DNA of 42,140 bases from Pseudomonadales bacterium (GTDB lineage: Bacteria; Pseudomonadota; Gammaproteobacteria; Pseudomonadales; Pseudohongiellaceae): assembly GCA_022827425.1 (NCBI GenBank), contig JAJDSZ010000086.1:1-42140 (forward strand). Reading direction: 5' to 3'. Shown here piece by piece: positions 1 to 9,793 of this stretch. Positions within the stretch are counted from its first letter, which is position 1; the number at the start of each line of letters is the position of its first letter. The notes under the pieces were generated by a model that saw nothing but the letters and a program-made list of their open reading frames with translations, was not told where the DNA came from and made no database searches. Made by a program: the position numbers and the translations under genes.

Positions 1-420
1 GCTAAGGCCCCACTTGCTGGTTACTGCTCCTCTATCGCGACTTGCCTCTCAAGACTTGCTATCCCTGGCGCGAAGTCGCCAGCTTCGCCAAACCCCAGTC
101 TCGACAGTCCAGTCGCCGAGCATAGCTCGGCGCCGCTCGGGACTGCGCACGAAGCTGCGCTTCGTAAACGCTTGTCCTCGCCCATGTCGAGCCGTTCGGC
201 CCTTGAAAAGCGTTGCTTTTCATCGGCTGCGCCGAACGGGTGACAGCCCTGGGCTTGGGGGTGTTCGCCATCCTTGGCGCGACGTTACTGGCTTCGCCAA
301 ACCCCAGTCTCGACTTCCTGTCGAGCCGTTCGGCCCTTGAAAAGCGTTGCTTTTCATCGGCTGCGCCGAACGGGCCTCACCCTCAACGCTGCCAGCGTTG
401 CGCTCTCCCTGCTGAGCCAA
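1..420. repeat. Hairpin-rich repeat array upstream of gltX
   Basis: This stretch has no credible gene. A perfect 56-nt direct repeat lies at 185-240 and 319-374. Each copy holds an outer inverted repeat (CCGTTCGGC with GCCGAACGG) around an inner hairpin, GAAAAGC-GTT-GCTTTTC. The word CGCCAAACCCCAGTCT occurs near 87-102 and 296-311, and again near 42089-42104. Positions 114-132 form an 8-bp stem (CGCCGAGC-ATA-GCTCGGCG) and 149-165 a 7-bp stem (ACGAAGC-TGC-GCTTCGT). The same two-hairpin module sits inside the dispersed repeats at 10670-10894 and 38530-38722. Short open frames across here are low-complexity translations of the repeats. Positions 421-543 show nothing recognisable. Confidence 0.8.
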
Positions 421-543
421 GGCCCCACTTGGCGAAGGTGGGGATTCTAGGAGCGGCCTGCCCCGCTGTCAATTCCCCGCCCGCATTTATCTTCTGGATT
501 CTTCGCGGTGATCTGCCATGGGCATGGCTTGGCGGGCAGCGGG

Positions 544-549
544 TATAAT
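544..549 (+). promoter_or_regulatory. Predicted -10 box for gltX
   Basis: A perfect TATAAT lies 38 bases before the gltX start. No convincing -35 hexamer is seen at the usual spacing, so the assignment rests on the -10 alone. It is the first promoter-like signal after the repeat array. Confidence 0.45.
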
Positions 550-587
550 CGCGGTTTCGCCGGCTTGCCGTCGCTTCGGGAAAACTC

Positions 588-2084
588 ATGTCTTTGGTTC
601 GCACTCGTATTGCGCCTTCGCCTACCGGCGATCCTCATCTGGGCACGGCCTATGTTGCCCTGTTCAATCGTTGTTTCGCCCGCCGCCGGGGCGGCAATTT
701 CATTTTGCGCATTGAGGATACCGACCGGGAGCGGTCGAGCGAGCGGTCCGAGCGGAAGATACTGGATGCCTTGCGCTGGCTTGGGCTGGACTGGGACGAG
801 GGCCCGGGCCGCGCTGGCGGCAAAGGTCCCTACCGGCAGAGTGAACGGGTGGAAATTTATTTCGAACAGATTCGTGTTTTGCTGGAAAAAGGATGTGTAT
901 TTCATTGTTTTTGCGATGAAAATCGCCTAGCCGCATTGCGCCGGGAACAGATGCGGCAGAAGCTGCAGCCGGGCTATGACGGACATTGCCTGGGCCTGTC
1001 CGCCGAGGAGGTTTCGGAGCGACTCGGCCGGGGTGAAAGCCATGTGATCCGCCTGCGAGTGCCCCGGCAAGGGGAATGCGTTTTCACCGATTTGCTGCGG
1101 GGCGAAATTCGCATCCAGTGGTCCCAGGTGGACATGCCGGTGCTGCTCAAGTCGGACGGACTGCCCACCTATCACTTCGCCAATGTGGTGGACGATCACC
1201 TGATGGGAATCAGCCATGTGATTCGCGGCGAGGAATGGATCAGTTCGGTTCCCAAACACGTGTTGTTGTATGACACCTTTGGCTGGGAACGGCCGCTGTT
1301 CTGCCACTTGCCGCTGCTGCGCAACCCGGACAAGAGCAAACTCAGCAAACGCAGGAATCCCGCCAGCATCGACTATTATCGGGCCATGGGCTATTTGCCC
1401 GAGGCCCTGGTCAATTACCTCGGCAATATGGGCTGGAGCATGCCCGATGGCGAAGAAAAATTCAGTCTGGAACAGATGGAAGCCAGCTTCGATCTCGAAC
1501 GGATTTCCTTGGGTGGGCCGATTTTTGACCGGGAGAAACTCGACTGGCTCAATGGCCGCTACCTGCGCGAAGACCTGGACGATGCCGAATTCGCCCGCCA
1601 GTTCGCAGTCTGGGCGTTTCGCCCTGAATTGATTGAAACCATCACGCCGCTTCTGCGTCAGCGATGCAGCCGTTTCAGCCAGGTTGCAGGCCTGGGGGCA
1701 TATCTGCTGCAAGGCGAACTTGATCTCGAAGCGGAGGATTTCTCCCACAATAAATTGACCCCGGAAGCCTGTAGCCGCATTCTCCAGTTCAGCCTCTGGT
1801 CGCTGGAGGGCATCCCCGAGTTGAATCGCGACGCCGTCGAAGCCCGCCTGCAACAACTCGCCCAGGCCATGGAACACAAGATTCGCGACTTTTTGTTCCC
1901 GCTATTCGTCGCCATCAGCGGCAGGCCCGTTTCGCTTTCGGTGTACGAATCCATAGCCACTCTCGGCCTTGACCTCACTCGCGCCCGGCTTCGGGACGCG
2001 GTAACGGCGCTAGGCGGGATTTCCAACAAGCAACTGAAGAAGCTCGAAAAGGAATACCGTGACTTGCCGCGGCAGAAGGCTTGA
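588..2084 (+). CDS. gltX: Glutamyl-tRNA synthetase
   Basis: This cytoplasmic class I aminoacyl-tRNA synthetase charges tRNA-Glu with glutamate using ATP. The 498-residue product starts SLVRTRIAPSPTGDPHLGT, with the HIGH-class motif as HLGT at residues 17-20 and the KMSKS-class motif as KLSKR at 251-255. A zinc-site pattern is visible at C107-x-C109, Y130 and C134, as in GluRS enzymes that carry this metal site. The C-terminal part is the helical anticodon-binding region, and the length is slightly above the usual 465-490. The ATG is preceded by a weak GGGA element. The product does not look like GlnRS or the short GluQ paralog, because the full anticodon-binding half is present. Confidence 0.97.
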   Translation: MSLVRTRIAPSPTGDPHLGTAYVALFNRCFARRRGGNFILRIEDTDRERSSERSERKILDALRWLGLDWDEGPGRAGGKGPYRQSERVEIYFEQIRVLLEKGCVFHCFCDENRLAALRREQMRQKLQPGYDGHCLGLSAEEVSERLGRGESHVIRLRVPRQGECVFTDLLRGEIRIQWSQVDMPVLLKSDGLPTYHFANVVDDHLMGISHVIRGEEWISSVPKHVLLYDTFGWERPLFCHLPLLRNPDKSKLSKRRNPASIDYYRAMGYLPEALVNYLGNMGWSMPDGEEKFSLEQMEASFDLERISLGGPIFDREKLDWLNGRYLREDLDDAEFARQFAVWAFRPELIETITPLLRQRCSRFSQVAGLGAYLLQGELDLEAEDFSHNKLTPEACSRILQFSLWSLEGIPELNRDAVEARLQQLAQAMEHKIRDFLFPLFVAISGRPVSLSVYESIATLGLDLTRARLRDAVTALGGISNKQLKKLEKEYRDLPRQKA

Positions 2085-2106
2085 CTCGACAGACTGCCAC
2101 CTGCCT

Positions 2107-2176
2107 GAGATTCTGCGACTACGCTTCGCTTCGCGCAGAATGACAGTAGGGGGGCTTCGCTCCGCGCGGAATGACA
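2107..2176. repeat. Dispersed palindromic repeat, ATTCTGCG family, copy a
   Basis: ATTCTGCG and CGCAGAAT flank a short loop at about 2110-2140, followed by a second half-unit (GGGCTTCGCTCCGCGCGGAA) at about 2151-2170. Related copies lie near 24348, 25758, 29766 and 38491. It fills most of the gltX-dusA gap. An upstream in-frame extension of dusA runs through it, which makes that extension unlikely to be real coding. Confidence 0.75.
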
Positions 2177-2205
2177 ACGATACCGACCTCGGCAATAATC
2201 CAGTG

Positions 2206-3192
2206 ATGACTGTTTCCATTGATACAACCCGGCTCAGCCACCGGTTTTGCGTGGCGCCGATGATGGACTGGACCGACCGGCATGATCGGGCGTTCTTGCG
2301 GCAGTTTACCCGGCATGCGCTGCTGTATAGCGAGATGCTGAGCACTGGGGCCCTGCTCCATGGCGATGCGGCGGGTCTGCTGCGCTATTCGGCTCGCGAG
2401 CAGCCGCTTGCCATTCAGCTTGGCGGCAGCGTGCCGGGAGAGCTTGCGGCAGCAGCGGAACTGGCGCAACAGGTGGGTTACCGGGAAGTCAATCTCAATG
2501 TGGGCTGCCCCAGCGACCGGGTCCAGGGCGGCAATTTCGGCGCCTGCCTGATGAAGGAGCCGGCGCTCGTGGCGCAGTGCGTCGCGGCGATGTCGGCTGC
2601 GGTGGACATTCCCGTGACAGTGAAATGCCGCATTGGCGTGGACGGTCGGGACAGTGAAAGCGAACTGCGCGATTTTGTCGATCAGGCGGCTCGCGCGGGC
2701 TGCGCCACTTTCATCGTTCACGCCCGCATCGCCATTCTCAAGGGTCTGACGCCAAAACAGAACCGGGAGATTCCGCCCTTGCATCATGACCGGGTGGTTC
2801 GGGTCAAAAAAGCGTTTCCCGAATTGGAAATCGTCGTCAATGGCGGCATTGAAACGCTTGATTTCGCGGAAGAACTGCTGATGGAAGTCGATGGCGTCAT
2901 GCTTGGCCGGGAGGCTTACGGCAATCCCTGGCTGCTGCATGAGGTGGATGAAAGATTCTTCGGCGCCCCGGCCAATGAACGGAGCCGGCTGGATTCCCTG
3001 CGGGAATTTCTGCCTTATGTGGAGCAGGAATTGCACAATGGCACTCCCCTGGGCCATATTACCCGCCATATGTTAGGGCTGTTCAAGGGGCAACGCGGCG
3101 GGCGGCATTTCCGCCGCCATCTGAGCACCCACGGCAACCGGCGGGAAGCTTCCATCGACGTGTTGCTCGACGCCATGGCCCTGGTGGCCTGA
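2206..3192 (+). CDS. dusA: tRNA-dihydrouridine(20/20a) synthase
   Basis: This FMN-dependent enzyme reduces uridine to dihydrouridine in the tRNA D-loop using NADPH. The 328-residue product opens HRFCVAPMMDWTDRH, the DusA flavin-barrel start. It carries NLNVGCPSDRVQGGNFGACL, in which C101 is the expected catalytic cysteine. The sequence VVNGGIETL and the VDGVMLGREAYGNPW motif near the C-terminus bind FMN phosphate. The frame is open upstream to 2059, but that extension only translates a dispersed repeat. The ATG at 2206 matches the family start and length (about 330), although its ribosome-binding site is weak. DusA is preferred over DusB or DusC because of the PMMDWTDRH signature. Confidence 0.95.
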   Translation: MTVSIDTTRLSHRFCVAPMMDWTDRHDRAFLRQFTRHALLYSEMLSTGALLHGDAAGLLRYSAREQPLAIQLGGSVPGELAAAAELAQQVGYREVNLNVGCPSDRVQGGNFGACLMKEPALVAQCVAAMSAAVDIPVTVKCRIGVDGRDSESELRDFVDQAARAGCATFIVHARIAILKGLTPKQNREIPPLHHDRVVRVKKAFPELEIVVNGGIETLDFAEELLMEVDGVMLGREAYGNPWLLHEVDERFFGAPANERSRLDSLREFLPYVEQELHNGTPLGHITRHMLGLFKGQRGGRHFRRHLSTHGNRREASIDVLLDAMALVA

Positions 3193-3215
3193 AAACAAAT
3201 CCGGGAAGCGCGCCC

Positions 3216-3683
3216 ATGCTTGATTCCCTGAAAAACCTGTTTGGCACCGCAGCCGCCGCAGAGGAAGCGGACCCCGCCGCGGCCACGCGGCGGCTCGAAC
3301 TCGCCAGCGCCGCCCTGCTGTTTGAAGTGCTCAAGGCAGATCACGAGCTTGACTCCCGGGAAATCGATTCGATAGCCGAGGTATTGCGTGCCCGCGGCAA
3401 TAACACAGCAAGGGAAGTCGATGAAGTCATCGCTCTTGCGCGCAGGCAATCCGCTGAATCGACCTCACTTTATGAATTCACCAGTCTGATCAACAAGCAC
3501 AGCAATTTTCGGGAAAAATGCGCATTGGTTCGCAGCATGTGGCGCATCGCCTACGCCGACGCCGAACTGAGCAAGTACGAGGATTATGTGATCCGCAAGG
3601 TTTGCGATCTGATTCATGTGCCGCACAGTGAATTCATCCGCGCCAAGCTGGCGGAGAAAACTCGCCTGGATGAATCCGCTTGA
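3216..3683 (+). CDS. TerB-like (tellurite-resistance B fold) protein
   Basis: This 155-residue protein has a helical TerB-like domain at about residues 25-145. Its paired acidic patches, KADHELDSREIDSI and YADAELSKYEDYVIRKV, are typical of the family and are proposed to bind metal. No signal peptide or membrane segment is visible. The first 25 residues are short, Ala/Glu-rich and probably disordered. The gene follows dusA by 23 bases, with a GGGAAG element before the ATG, so co-transcription is likely. It ends 4 bases from the convergent mlaA stop codon. The family is widespread with no agreed function. The name does not imply tellurite resistance, since no other ter genes are nearby. Confidence 0.8.
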   Translation: MLDSLKNLFGTAAAAEEADPAAATRRLELASAALLFEVLKADHELDSREIDSIAEVLRARGNNTAREVDEVIALARRQSAESTSLYEFTSLINKHSNFREKCALVRSMWRIAYADAELSKYEDYVIRKVCDLIHVPHSEFIRAKLAEKTRLDESA

Positions 3684-3687
3684 GGGT

Positions 3688-4422
3688 TTAGAAATCGCCA
3701 AACGGGTCATCGATTTCGCCGTCCCGCACCTGATACTCCCGGTTCTGGAACTGGGCCTCGCGCACAAACAGGTAGCTGTCGCCGGTAACCAGGGATTCCG
3801 CCTGCATCAGACCCATTCGCCAGTCCACCCTTTCCACGCCATAGGTCGAAATGCGAATCTTGTCGTCTTCGAGGTAATACATCGGATTGGCGAAGGAATC
3901 GATGACAAAGCCGAATGTGTCCCGCACCGAACTTGCGCCGAAAATGGGCAATACCACATAGGGGCCCGGTTCGACTCCCCACACGCCGAGGGTCTGGCCA
4001 AAATCCTCCTGGTGTTTTTCGAGCCCGAGTTCGCTGGCCACGTCGATCAGGCCACCGATTCCCACCGTGGAATTGATCAGTATCCGTCCGCAATCCGAAA
4101 CCGCATCGCCGATTTTCCCCTGCAGCAAATTGTTTGCCATGGTGTTGAGGTCGTCGACATTGCCGAAGAAGTTGTTCACGCCGGTGCGCATGGGCGGCGG
4201 CACAAGGTTCACATAGGCAACCGCCACGGGCCGCAGCAGGAGATTGTCGAAATACTCGTTGAATCCGAAGACTAGGCGGTTGATGTCGACAAACGGGTCG
4301 CGGTCATCGACGGTTTCCAGAGACTGCCCGTGTAGCGGCGCGGTGGGGGCAAGCAAACAGAGCAGCAGCGCTCCGCTGAGCGGAAAACGGTGAGGCAATC
4401 GAGTCAAATGCAGCGACTTCAT
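3688..4422 (-). CDS. mlaA: MlaA (VacJ) family outer-membrane lipid asymmetry protein
   Basis: MlaA removes misplaced phospholipids from the outer leaflet of the outer membrane and passes them to the periplasmic MlaC shuttle. The 244-residue product has the family core: DPFVDINRLVFGFNEYFD, then NNFFGNVDDLNTMANNLLQGK, then the STVGIGGLIDVASELGL ridge. GVEPGPYVVLPIFGASSVRDTFG follows. The N-terminus is a signal peptide (residues 1 to about 32), but its only cysteine is preceded by LLL. A canonical lipobox is therefore missing, and the protein may be processed by signal peptidase I instead. It starts 6 bases after hrpA, with GGAG overlapping the hrpA end, so it is likely the last gene of that transcript. 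No other mla genes are in the window. Confidence 0.92.
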   Translation of the reverse strand: MKSLHLTRLPHRFPLSGALLLCLLAPTAPLHGQSLETVDDRDPFVDINRLVFGFNEYFDNLLLRPVAVAYVNLVPPPMRTGVNNFFGNVDDLNTMANNLLQGKIGDAVSDCGRILINSTVGIGGLIDVASELGLEKHQEDFGQTLGVWGVEPGPYVVLPIFGASSVRDTFGFVIDSFANPMYYLEDDKIRISTYGVERVDWRMGLMQAESLVTGDSYLFVREAQFQNREYQVRDGEIDDPFGDF

Positions 4423-4428
4423 GCCGAT

Positions 4429-7400
4429 TTACTCCATCAGCTTTGCCATCAGTTCATCCAGCCGCTTTGGAGAAACCGGAAAGGCGGTTCCCAATCGCTG
4501 GGCAAAAAGGGAAACTCGCAGTTCTTCTATAGACCAGCGAAAAGTCCGCAGCGCACTGGAATCCCCCCTGGCTGAACGCAGCTGTTCAAGCCTGTCGCGG
4601 TAGTATGCCACTATCCGGGCATTCTTTTCATCCACCGAGCCGAAATATGGCGATTTTTCAAGCCGCAGCAGGATGCCGTCAAGGTAGCGCGGGTACTGCC
4701 GCAGCCAGGAAAAACCGGCCCCGGCAAGAAAGCCTTTGGGCAACAAGTCGGCAAGCTGGGATTCCATGTCCTTGCGCGCCGGATTTGCGGCGGGAAGCGC
4801 GGCGAGTACCGGCCGGATCCGGTGGAACCTGTCCAGTATCTCCTCCAGCAATTTTTCGAGTTCCATGGCGAATCTGGCCAGCATGGGTACTCCCGCCTCC
4901 AGCAATTCCGTGAATTTCCGCCCGCTGCGGGGAATGGCGCCTTCGAGGCCGAATGCTTCCAGATAGCAGGCGGGCGCAGCGTCCTGCTCAATGCCGGCAA
5001 AACCTGGCACAAGCACGATGCGGGCGGCATTGGCATTGCGGAAGCGCAGGAACTGCTTGTTCAGGGCATTGCGCCGCGCCATGCTGCACAGCATGAATAG
5101 GCGCATGGCGCCCCGCCGGCTGGCTTTTGCCGCCTGTTGCCGGTTTTCCATCAGCGCTACCGCCACCGAATCGATTTCGTCCACCAGCGCCGGAAAGCGC
5201 AGCAGCTTGACGCCTTCGCCGATGTGGACGCTTTCGGGCAGGTCCCCGAGTTCCCAGCCGGTCATGCCGCTGCGCTCCAGGGAATGACGGCTGCGGCGCG
5301 GGGCGCGGTCGGCGAAACGCTGGCGCAGGGCCGCCAGATCAGCGCTTTCGGCGAGGATGCGGCCTCTCCGGTCAAGGACTTGCAGGCGGGTTTGCAGATG
5401 CGCTGGAATCTCCACTTCCCGCAATTGCCAGCGCGCAATTGTGCTATCCACAGCTTGCATTTGCCTGAGCAGGGAATCGATCAGCTCGCCATCGCCCCGC
5501 TGCATTTGCGGCAGTGCATGATCGACAAAATCGGGAACCGGAATGAATTTGCGGCGTTGGCGCTTGGGCAGGCCCTTGATCAGGGCGATGCACTTGTCCC
5601 GCAGCAGTCCGGGAACCGCCCAGTCCAGGTCGGCGCGGCTGAGTTGGGCGAGCAGTTCCATCGGCGTTCCGAGGCTGACGCCGTCCCGGGCGCTGCCGGG
5701 CGCAAAGACGTAATCCACCGGTAGCACATTGTTCTGCAGCTTTACCCGGTCCGGGTACTGCCGCCGCAGTTCCCCGAGGGCGTCGCCGCGGAACAACCCG
5801 GCCCGGCGCATTTCCAGGGATTGATTGCGCGCTTTGGGGTCCTTGGCCAGCCAGCTTTCCAGACCGCGGGTGGAAACCACCGATTCCGGAATCCGCCTCT
5901 CGAAAAAACCATGAATTTCGCGCTCATTGACGATCAGCTCCGGGCGGCGGAATTTCTCTTCCTGTTTGCGCAATTCCCCGAGAAACTTCCGGTTCTCTGC
6001 GAGAAAAGGCGCCTTGCTGCGGATCTGGTCGGCCACCAGGGCTTCATTGAGAAAGATGTCCCGGGCGCCGGGGGCATCGAGTCTGGCGTAGTCCAGCGGA
6101 TGATTCTCTTTCAGGGCAAGACCGTAGAGCACGGTCTTCTCATGGGTCACCACCTGTTGCCGGTCAAGGTTCCAGAATGGCTCGCCGTATTCCTTGCGCA
6201 GCAGGCCGTCGGCGAATTCCAAGACCCATTCCGGCTTGATTCTTGCCGCCATGGTGGCGAAAGTCCGTTCGGTGTCGACCCACTCGCTGGTGACAATCCA
6301 GGGGGTGTTTTTTCGGGTCAAGACGGAAACCGGCGCGAGGCTGAATTTGCGGTTGCGGCTGCCCAGGTAGACCCGGCCATCGTGATGCCTCGCGACCTGG
6401 TTGAGCGAGCCACTGATCAACGCCCTATGGATTTCGGCATAGCCGGCGTCACTCCGGTTCAGCTTGCAGCCGATCCGGCGGCAGGCATTCAGCAACTGGC
6501 GGTGGATTTCCCGCCATTCCCGCACCCGCTGAAAGGAAAGCCCGCGTTTTGCGCAAACCTTGCGCAGCCGGGACTGGGATGCGCGTTCCGTCTCGCATTT
6601 TTGCCAAAGCCTGAGCAGGCCGAGAAAGTCGGAGTCGGGGTGGGAAAGTTCGGTTCGCTTTTCATCGGTTTTGCCGCCGGGGGCCGACTCCCAGAGATCG
6701 CCGAGACTCAGTGCGGAGACGATAATCAGCACTTCCCGCAGACTGCCGAGCCTCGCCGCCGTGACCAGCATGCGTCCGAACCCGGGTTCAAGCGGCAGTT
6801 GGGCGAGCATGCGGCCGATACGGGTGAGTTTGCCGGTTTCGCTCAGGGCGCCCAGTTCCTGTAACAACCTGCGGCCATCATTGATGGATTTCTGCTGCGG
6901 CGCATCGAGAAAGGGAAAATCTTCGGGGCGGCCGAGGCCAAGGGAACTCATGCGCAGAATGACCTGGGCGAGATTGGAGCGGCGGATTTCCGGGTCGGTG
7001 AATTCCGGCCTTGCCAGAAAATCCTTCTCGCTGTACAGGCGAATGCAGACACCCGGGGCGAGTCGTCCGCAGCGTCCCTTGCGCTGGTCGGCGCTGGCCC
7101 GGGAGATGGCTTCAATGGGCAGCCGCAACAGTTTGCGCTGGAGGCTATAGCGGCTGATGCGGGCCTGGCCGGTATCGATGACGAAATGGATGCCCGGCAC
7201 CGTCAGGGAAGTTTCCGCCACATTGGTGGAAAGGACGATGCGGCGGCCCCGGTGGGGCGCAAAAATACGCTGCTGCTCCGCGGCCCGCAGCCGCGAGTAC
7301 AGCGGCAGAATCTCGGTTTGCGGGATGCGCCGCTTGCGCAGGTAAGCGGCGGTTTCGCGGATTTCCTTTTCGCTGCTGAGAAAAACCAGAATATCTCCCC

Positions 7401-8079
7401 CGCCCCGTTCGCTCAGCCTGGCAATCGCTTCGCTGATGGCCGCCATCTGCCGCTCTTCCTCGGGCGCCTCGCCGGCGAGTTGTGCGGCCGGGTGGTAGTG
7501 GGTGGTGACCGGAAAGCCACGGCCTTCCACGCGAACGATGGGTGTCCCATCAAAGAAGGCCGCAATGCGCTCCACGTCGAGGGTGGCCGAGGTGACGATC
7601 AGTTTCAGGTCCCTGCGCCGGGGCAGGATCAGCTTGAGATAGCCGAGCAGGAAATCGATATTGAGCGAGCGCTCGTGGACTTCGTCGAGAATGATCGCCT
7701 GATAGCGGCGCAGCAGGCGGTCATGCTGGATTTCCGCGAGCAGGATGCCGTCTGTCATCAGCTTGAGACAGGTGCTTTCGGAAACCCGTTGGTCAAAGCG
7801 CACCTGGACACCCACCCCGGTTCCCGGAGTGACGCCGAGTTCCTCGCTGATGCGGGTCGCCACCGACGTGGCGGCAAGCCGGCGCGGCTGGGTATGGCCG
7901 ATCATGCCCTTGCGGCCGAAACCGGCGCGCAGCAGGATCTTGGGCAGTTGGGTGGTCTTGCCGGAACCGGTGTCGCCGGCGACGATGATTACCTGATGAT
8001 TGGCAAGCAGGCCCTCGATCTCCCCGGCGTGCTTGCTGATAGGCAGTTCAGGCGGGACCTTCAACCCTTCCATGTCCAT
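4429..8079 (-). CDS. hrpA: ATP-dependent RNA helicase HrpA
   Basis: HrpA is a DEAH-type SF2 RNA helicase, linked in E. coli to mRNA processing and to rescue of stalled or collided ribosomes. The 1216-residue product has Walker A ([13 protein letters not shown]) near the N-terminus. It carries DEVH in place of the usual DEAH, then [19 protein letters not shown] and a QRKGRCGR motif VI. The HA2/OB-fold region and the long HrpA-specific C-terminal domain (DUF3418-type) follow. The frame is open to 8217, but that would overlap the upstream gene by about 109 bases. The ATG at 8079 has AGG upstream and leaves a 29-base gap, so it is preferred; an ATG two codons later is possible. The length is close to the 1300-residue E. 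coli protein. It probably shares a transcript with the upstream synthetase gene. Confidence 0.94.
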   Translation of the reverse strand: MDMEGLKVPPELPISKHAGEIEGLLANHQVIIVAGDTGSGKTTQLPKILLRAGFGRKGMIGHTQPRRLAATSVATRISEELGVTPGTGVGVQVRFDQRVSESTCLKLMTDGILLAEIQHDRLLRRYQAIILDEVHERSLNIDFLLGYLKLILPRRRDLKLIVTSATLDVERIAAFFDGTPIVRVEGRGFPVTTHYHPAAQLAGEAPEEERQMAAISEAIARLSERGGGDILVFLSSEKEIRETAAYLRKRRIPQTEILPLYSRLRAAEQQRIFAPHRGRRIVLSTNVAETSLTVPGIHFVIDTGQARISRYSLQRKLLRLPIEAISRASADQRKGRCGRLAPGVCIRLYSEKDFLARPEFTDPEIRRSNLAQVILRMSSLGLGRPEDFPFLDAPQQKSINDGRRLLQELGALSETGKLTRIGRMLAQLPLEPGFGRMLVTAARLGSLREVLIIVSALSLGDLWESAPGGKTDEKRTELSHPDSDFLGLLRLWQKCETERASQSRLRKVCAKRGLSFQRVREWREIHRQLLNACRRIGCKLNRSDAGYAEIHRALISGSLNQVARHHDGRVYLGSRNRKFSLAPVSVLTRKNTPWIVTSEWVDTERTFATMAARIKPEWVLEFADGLLRKEYGEPFWNLDRQQVVTHEKTVLYGLALKENHPLDYARLDAPGARDIFLNEALVADQIRSKAPFLAENRKFLGELRKQEEKFRRPELIVNEREIHGFFERRIPESVVSTRGLESWLAKDPKARNQSLEMRRAGLFRGDALGELRRQYPDRVKLQNNVLPVDYVFAPGSARDGVSLGTPMELLAQLSRADLDWAVPGLLRDKCIALIKGLPKRQRRKFIPVPDFVDHALPQMQRGDGELIDSLLRQMQAVDSTIARWQLREVEIPAHLQTRLQVLDRRGRILAESADLAALRQRFADRAPRRSRHSLERSGMTGWELGDLPESVHIGEGVKLLRFPALVDEIDSVAVALMENRQQAAKASRRGAMRLFMLCSMARRNALNKQFLRFRNANAARIVLVPGFAGIEQDAAPACYLEAFGLEGAIPRSGRKFTELLEAGVPMLARFAMELEKLLEEILDRFHRIRPVLAALPAANPARKDMESQLADLLPKGFLAGAGFSWLRQYPRYLDGILLRLEKSPYFGSVDEKNARIVAYYRDRLEQLRSARGDSSALRTFRWSIEELRVSLFAQRLGTAFPVSPKRLDELMAKLME

Positions 8080-8108
8080 TATGTGCCTGCTGATCGGTGG
8101 TGTGGGAC

Positions 8109-9731
8109 TTACTTGCGCAGTTCTCGCCGCAGGATCTTGCCTATGTTGGATTTTGGCAGGTCTTCCACGCATTCGATGTGCCGGGGCCTCTTGTAGGCGG
8201 CGAGTCCCTGGCGGCACCAGTCCCGGATCACGGTCGGGTCCGGCGCTTCGCCCCTGGCCACGATGAACAACTTCACCGCCTCGCCGGAGCGCTCATCGGC
8301 AATGCCAATGGCGGCACTTTCCGCCACTTGCGGGTGACGGTTGGCCCAATCCTCGATTTCATTGGGAAACACATTGAATCCCGAAACCAGAATCATGTCC
8401 TTCTTGCGGTCGACAATACTGACATAGCCGTCTTCGCTGATGGTGGCGAAATCACCGGTGCTGAACCAGCCCTCGCCATTGATGCTTTCCCCGGTGGCTT
8501 CTTCGCGCCCGTAGTAGCCTGTCATGACTTGCGGGCCGCGCACCTGGAGTTCGCCCACCGCCCCGGCCGGCAGGGTATTGCCGAGATCGTCTATAACGCG
8601 CAATTCGGTCTCGGGAACCGCCTGACCCACGGTGCCGCGTCTCACCTTGCCTGGCAGATTGACGGTTACCGTGGGTGAACATTCGGTCAGGCCGTAACCT
8701 TCCAGAATCTCGCAGCCCGTGCGATCAAGCCATTCCTCGGCAACCGAGCTTGACATGGCCATGCCACCGGCGCCGCAGAACTTCCAGCTTTTGAAATTCA
8801 CCCGGCCAAAACCCGGATGCCTGAGCAGAGCGAGGTAGAGGGTATTGATGCCGGTGAAGCCATGGATCCGGTGGCGCCTGAGCAGCTTGACCAGGGCGCC
8901 GATATCCCGGGGATTGGGCACAAGAATGCTGTGACTTCCCGCATAGGGCATTACCAGCAGGTGTAACTGGAAGGCATAGGTATGGTAAAGCGGCAGCGGC
9001 GCCACCACGGTTGCCGACTGATCCTCCATGACCAGCGAAGTGCGCGAGCGGAGTTGCATCATGTTGGCGATGAGGTTGCGGTGGCTGAGCATGGCTCCCT
9101 TGGCAACGCCGGTGGTGCCGCCGGTGTAGAGGATCAGCGCGCAGTCCTCCCCTCCCCGATCGGTCTCCCCGGCAAAGGGTTCCGCCCGGCTCGCATTCCG
9201 GAAGTCATGGGCGCACGGCAGTGCATATTCGGGAACCATCTTGCGCAAGCGTTTGGCGGCGAAGTTCAGCAGCGGGCCCCGGGGCGCGGGCAGCAGATCG
9301 CCAGGGCGGGCGATAACGACGTGTTCGATTTCGCTCTCGCCGATGATGCCTTCGAGTTTGTCGCAAAAAGTTTCCAGAATAATCAGCGCCCTGGCTCCGG
9401 AATCCTGGAACTGGTGCAGCATTTCCGGCGCGGTGTAAAGGGGATTGGTGGTGACGATGACAAGATCGGCTTTGATGGCGGCGTAGGCGGCAACGGGAAA
9501 CTGCGGCACATTGGGCAGTTGCAGGGCGATTCTGTCGCCGGGTCGTAATCGCAGCCGGTCGCGGAAGAATCCGGCGAGGCGGCTGCTCAGTTCGTCGAGC
9601 CTGCGGTAGCTCAGGCTGTGGCCAAAACCGGTGAAGGCCGGCAGTTCGCCATGGGTGGCGGCGATATGCTCAAGCACTTCGCCAAGGGATGAGTATTGCT
9701 CGGGGCGCAACTCTGCGGGGAGTTTTTCCAT
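8109..9731 (-). CDS. Long-chain acyl-CoA synthetase (FadD-like, AMP-forming)
   Basis: This enzyme activates a carboxylic acid, probably a fatty acid, to its CoA thioester via an acyl-adenylate. The 540-residue product has the P-loop-like LILYTGGTTGVAKGAMLSHRN at about 185-205. The A5 motif is YGLTECSP, then WFSTGDFA, a DRKKDMI hinge and a C-terminal KSNIGKILRREL containing the adenylation lysine. No signal peptide is seen. Length and motif order fit FadD, but chain-length specificity cannot be read from sequence, so no symbol is given. It is followed by hrpA after 29 bases and preceded by the DUF1244 gene after 62. Other acyl-CoA genes lie at 26833-29684 and 37227-38429 but are not contiguous with it. 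Confidence 0.93.
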   Translation of the reverse strand: MEKLPAELRPEQYSSLGEVLEHIAATHGELPAFTGFGHSLSYRRLDELSSRLAGFFRDRLRLRPGDRIALQLPNVPQFPVAAYAAIKADLVIVTTNPLYTAPEMLHQFQDSGARALIILETFCDKLEGIIGESEIEHVVIARPGDLLPAPRGPLLNFAAKRLRKMVPEYALPCAHDFRNASRAEPFAGETDRGGEDCALILYTGGTTGVAKGAMLSHRNLIANMMQLRSRTSLVMEDQSATVVAPLPLYHTYAFQLHLLVMPYAGSHSILVPNPRDIGALVKLLRRHRIHGFTGINTLYLALLRHPGFGRVNFKSWKFCGAGGMAMSSSVAEEWLDRTGCEILEGYGLTECSPTVTVNLPGKVRRGTVGQAVPETELRVIDDLGNTLPAGAVGELQVRGPQVMTGYYGREEATGESINGEGWFSTGDFATISEDGYVSIVDRKKDMILVSGFNVFPNEIEDWANRHPQVAESAAIGIADERSGEAVKLFIVARGEAPDPTVIRDWCRQGLAAYKRPRHIECVEDLPKSNIGKILRRELRK

Positions 9732-9793
9732 TATTATGGCAATTCTCGTTATGCTTGAGCCCGGTCAGGCGCTGCCGCCACCGCGCTCCCTCG

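Noticed and set aside
185..374. Possible CRISPR-like array
   Set aside because: There are only two perfect 56-nt copies with internal hairpins, no regular spacers of constant length and no cas genes.
14..548. Short open frames in the left-end repeats
   Set aside because: They translate the repeated hairpin words, overlap in several frames and have no convincing ribosome-binding site.
2059..2205. N-terminal extension of dusA
   Set aside because: The extension consists of a dispersed repeat (FASRRMTVGGLRSARND), and the conserved DusA start lies after the ATG at 2206.
5821..8196. Long plus-strand frames of 347 and 336 codons within hrpA
   Set aside because: They are antisense to the HrpA helicase motifs, and their composition mirrors the coding strand.
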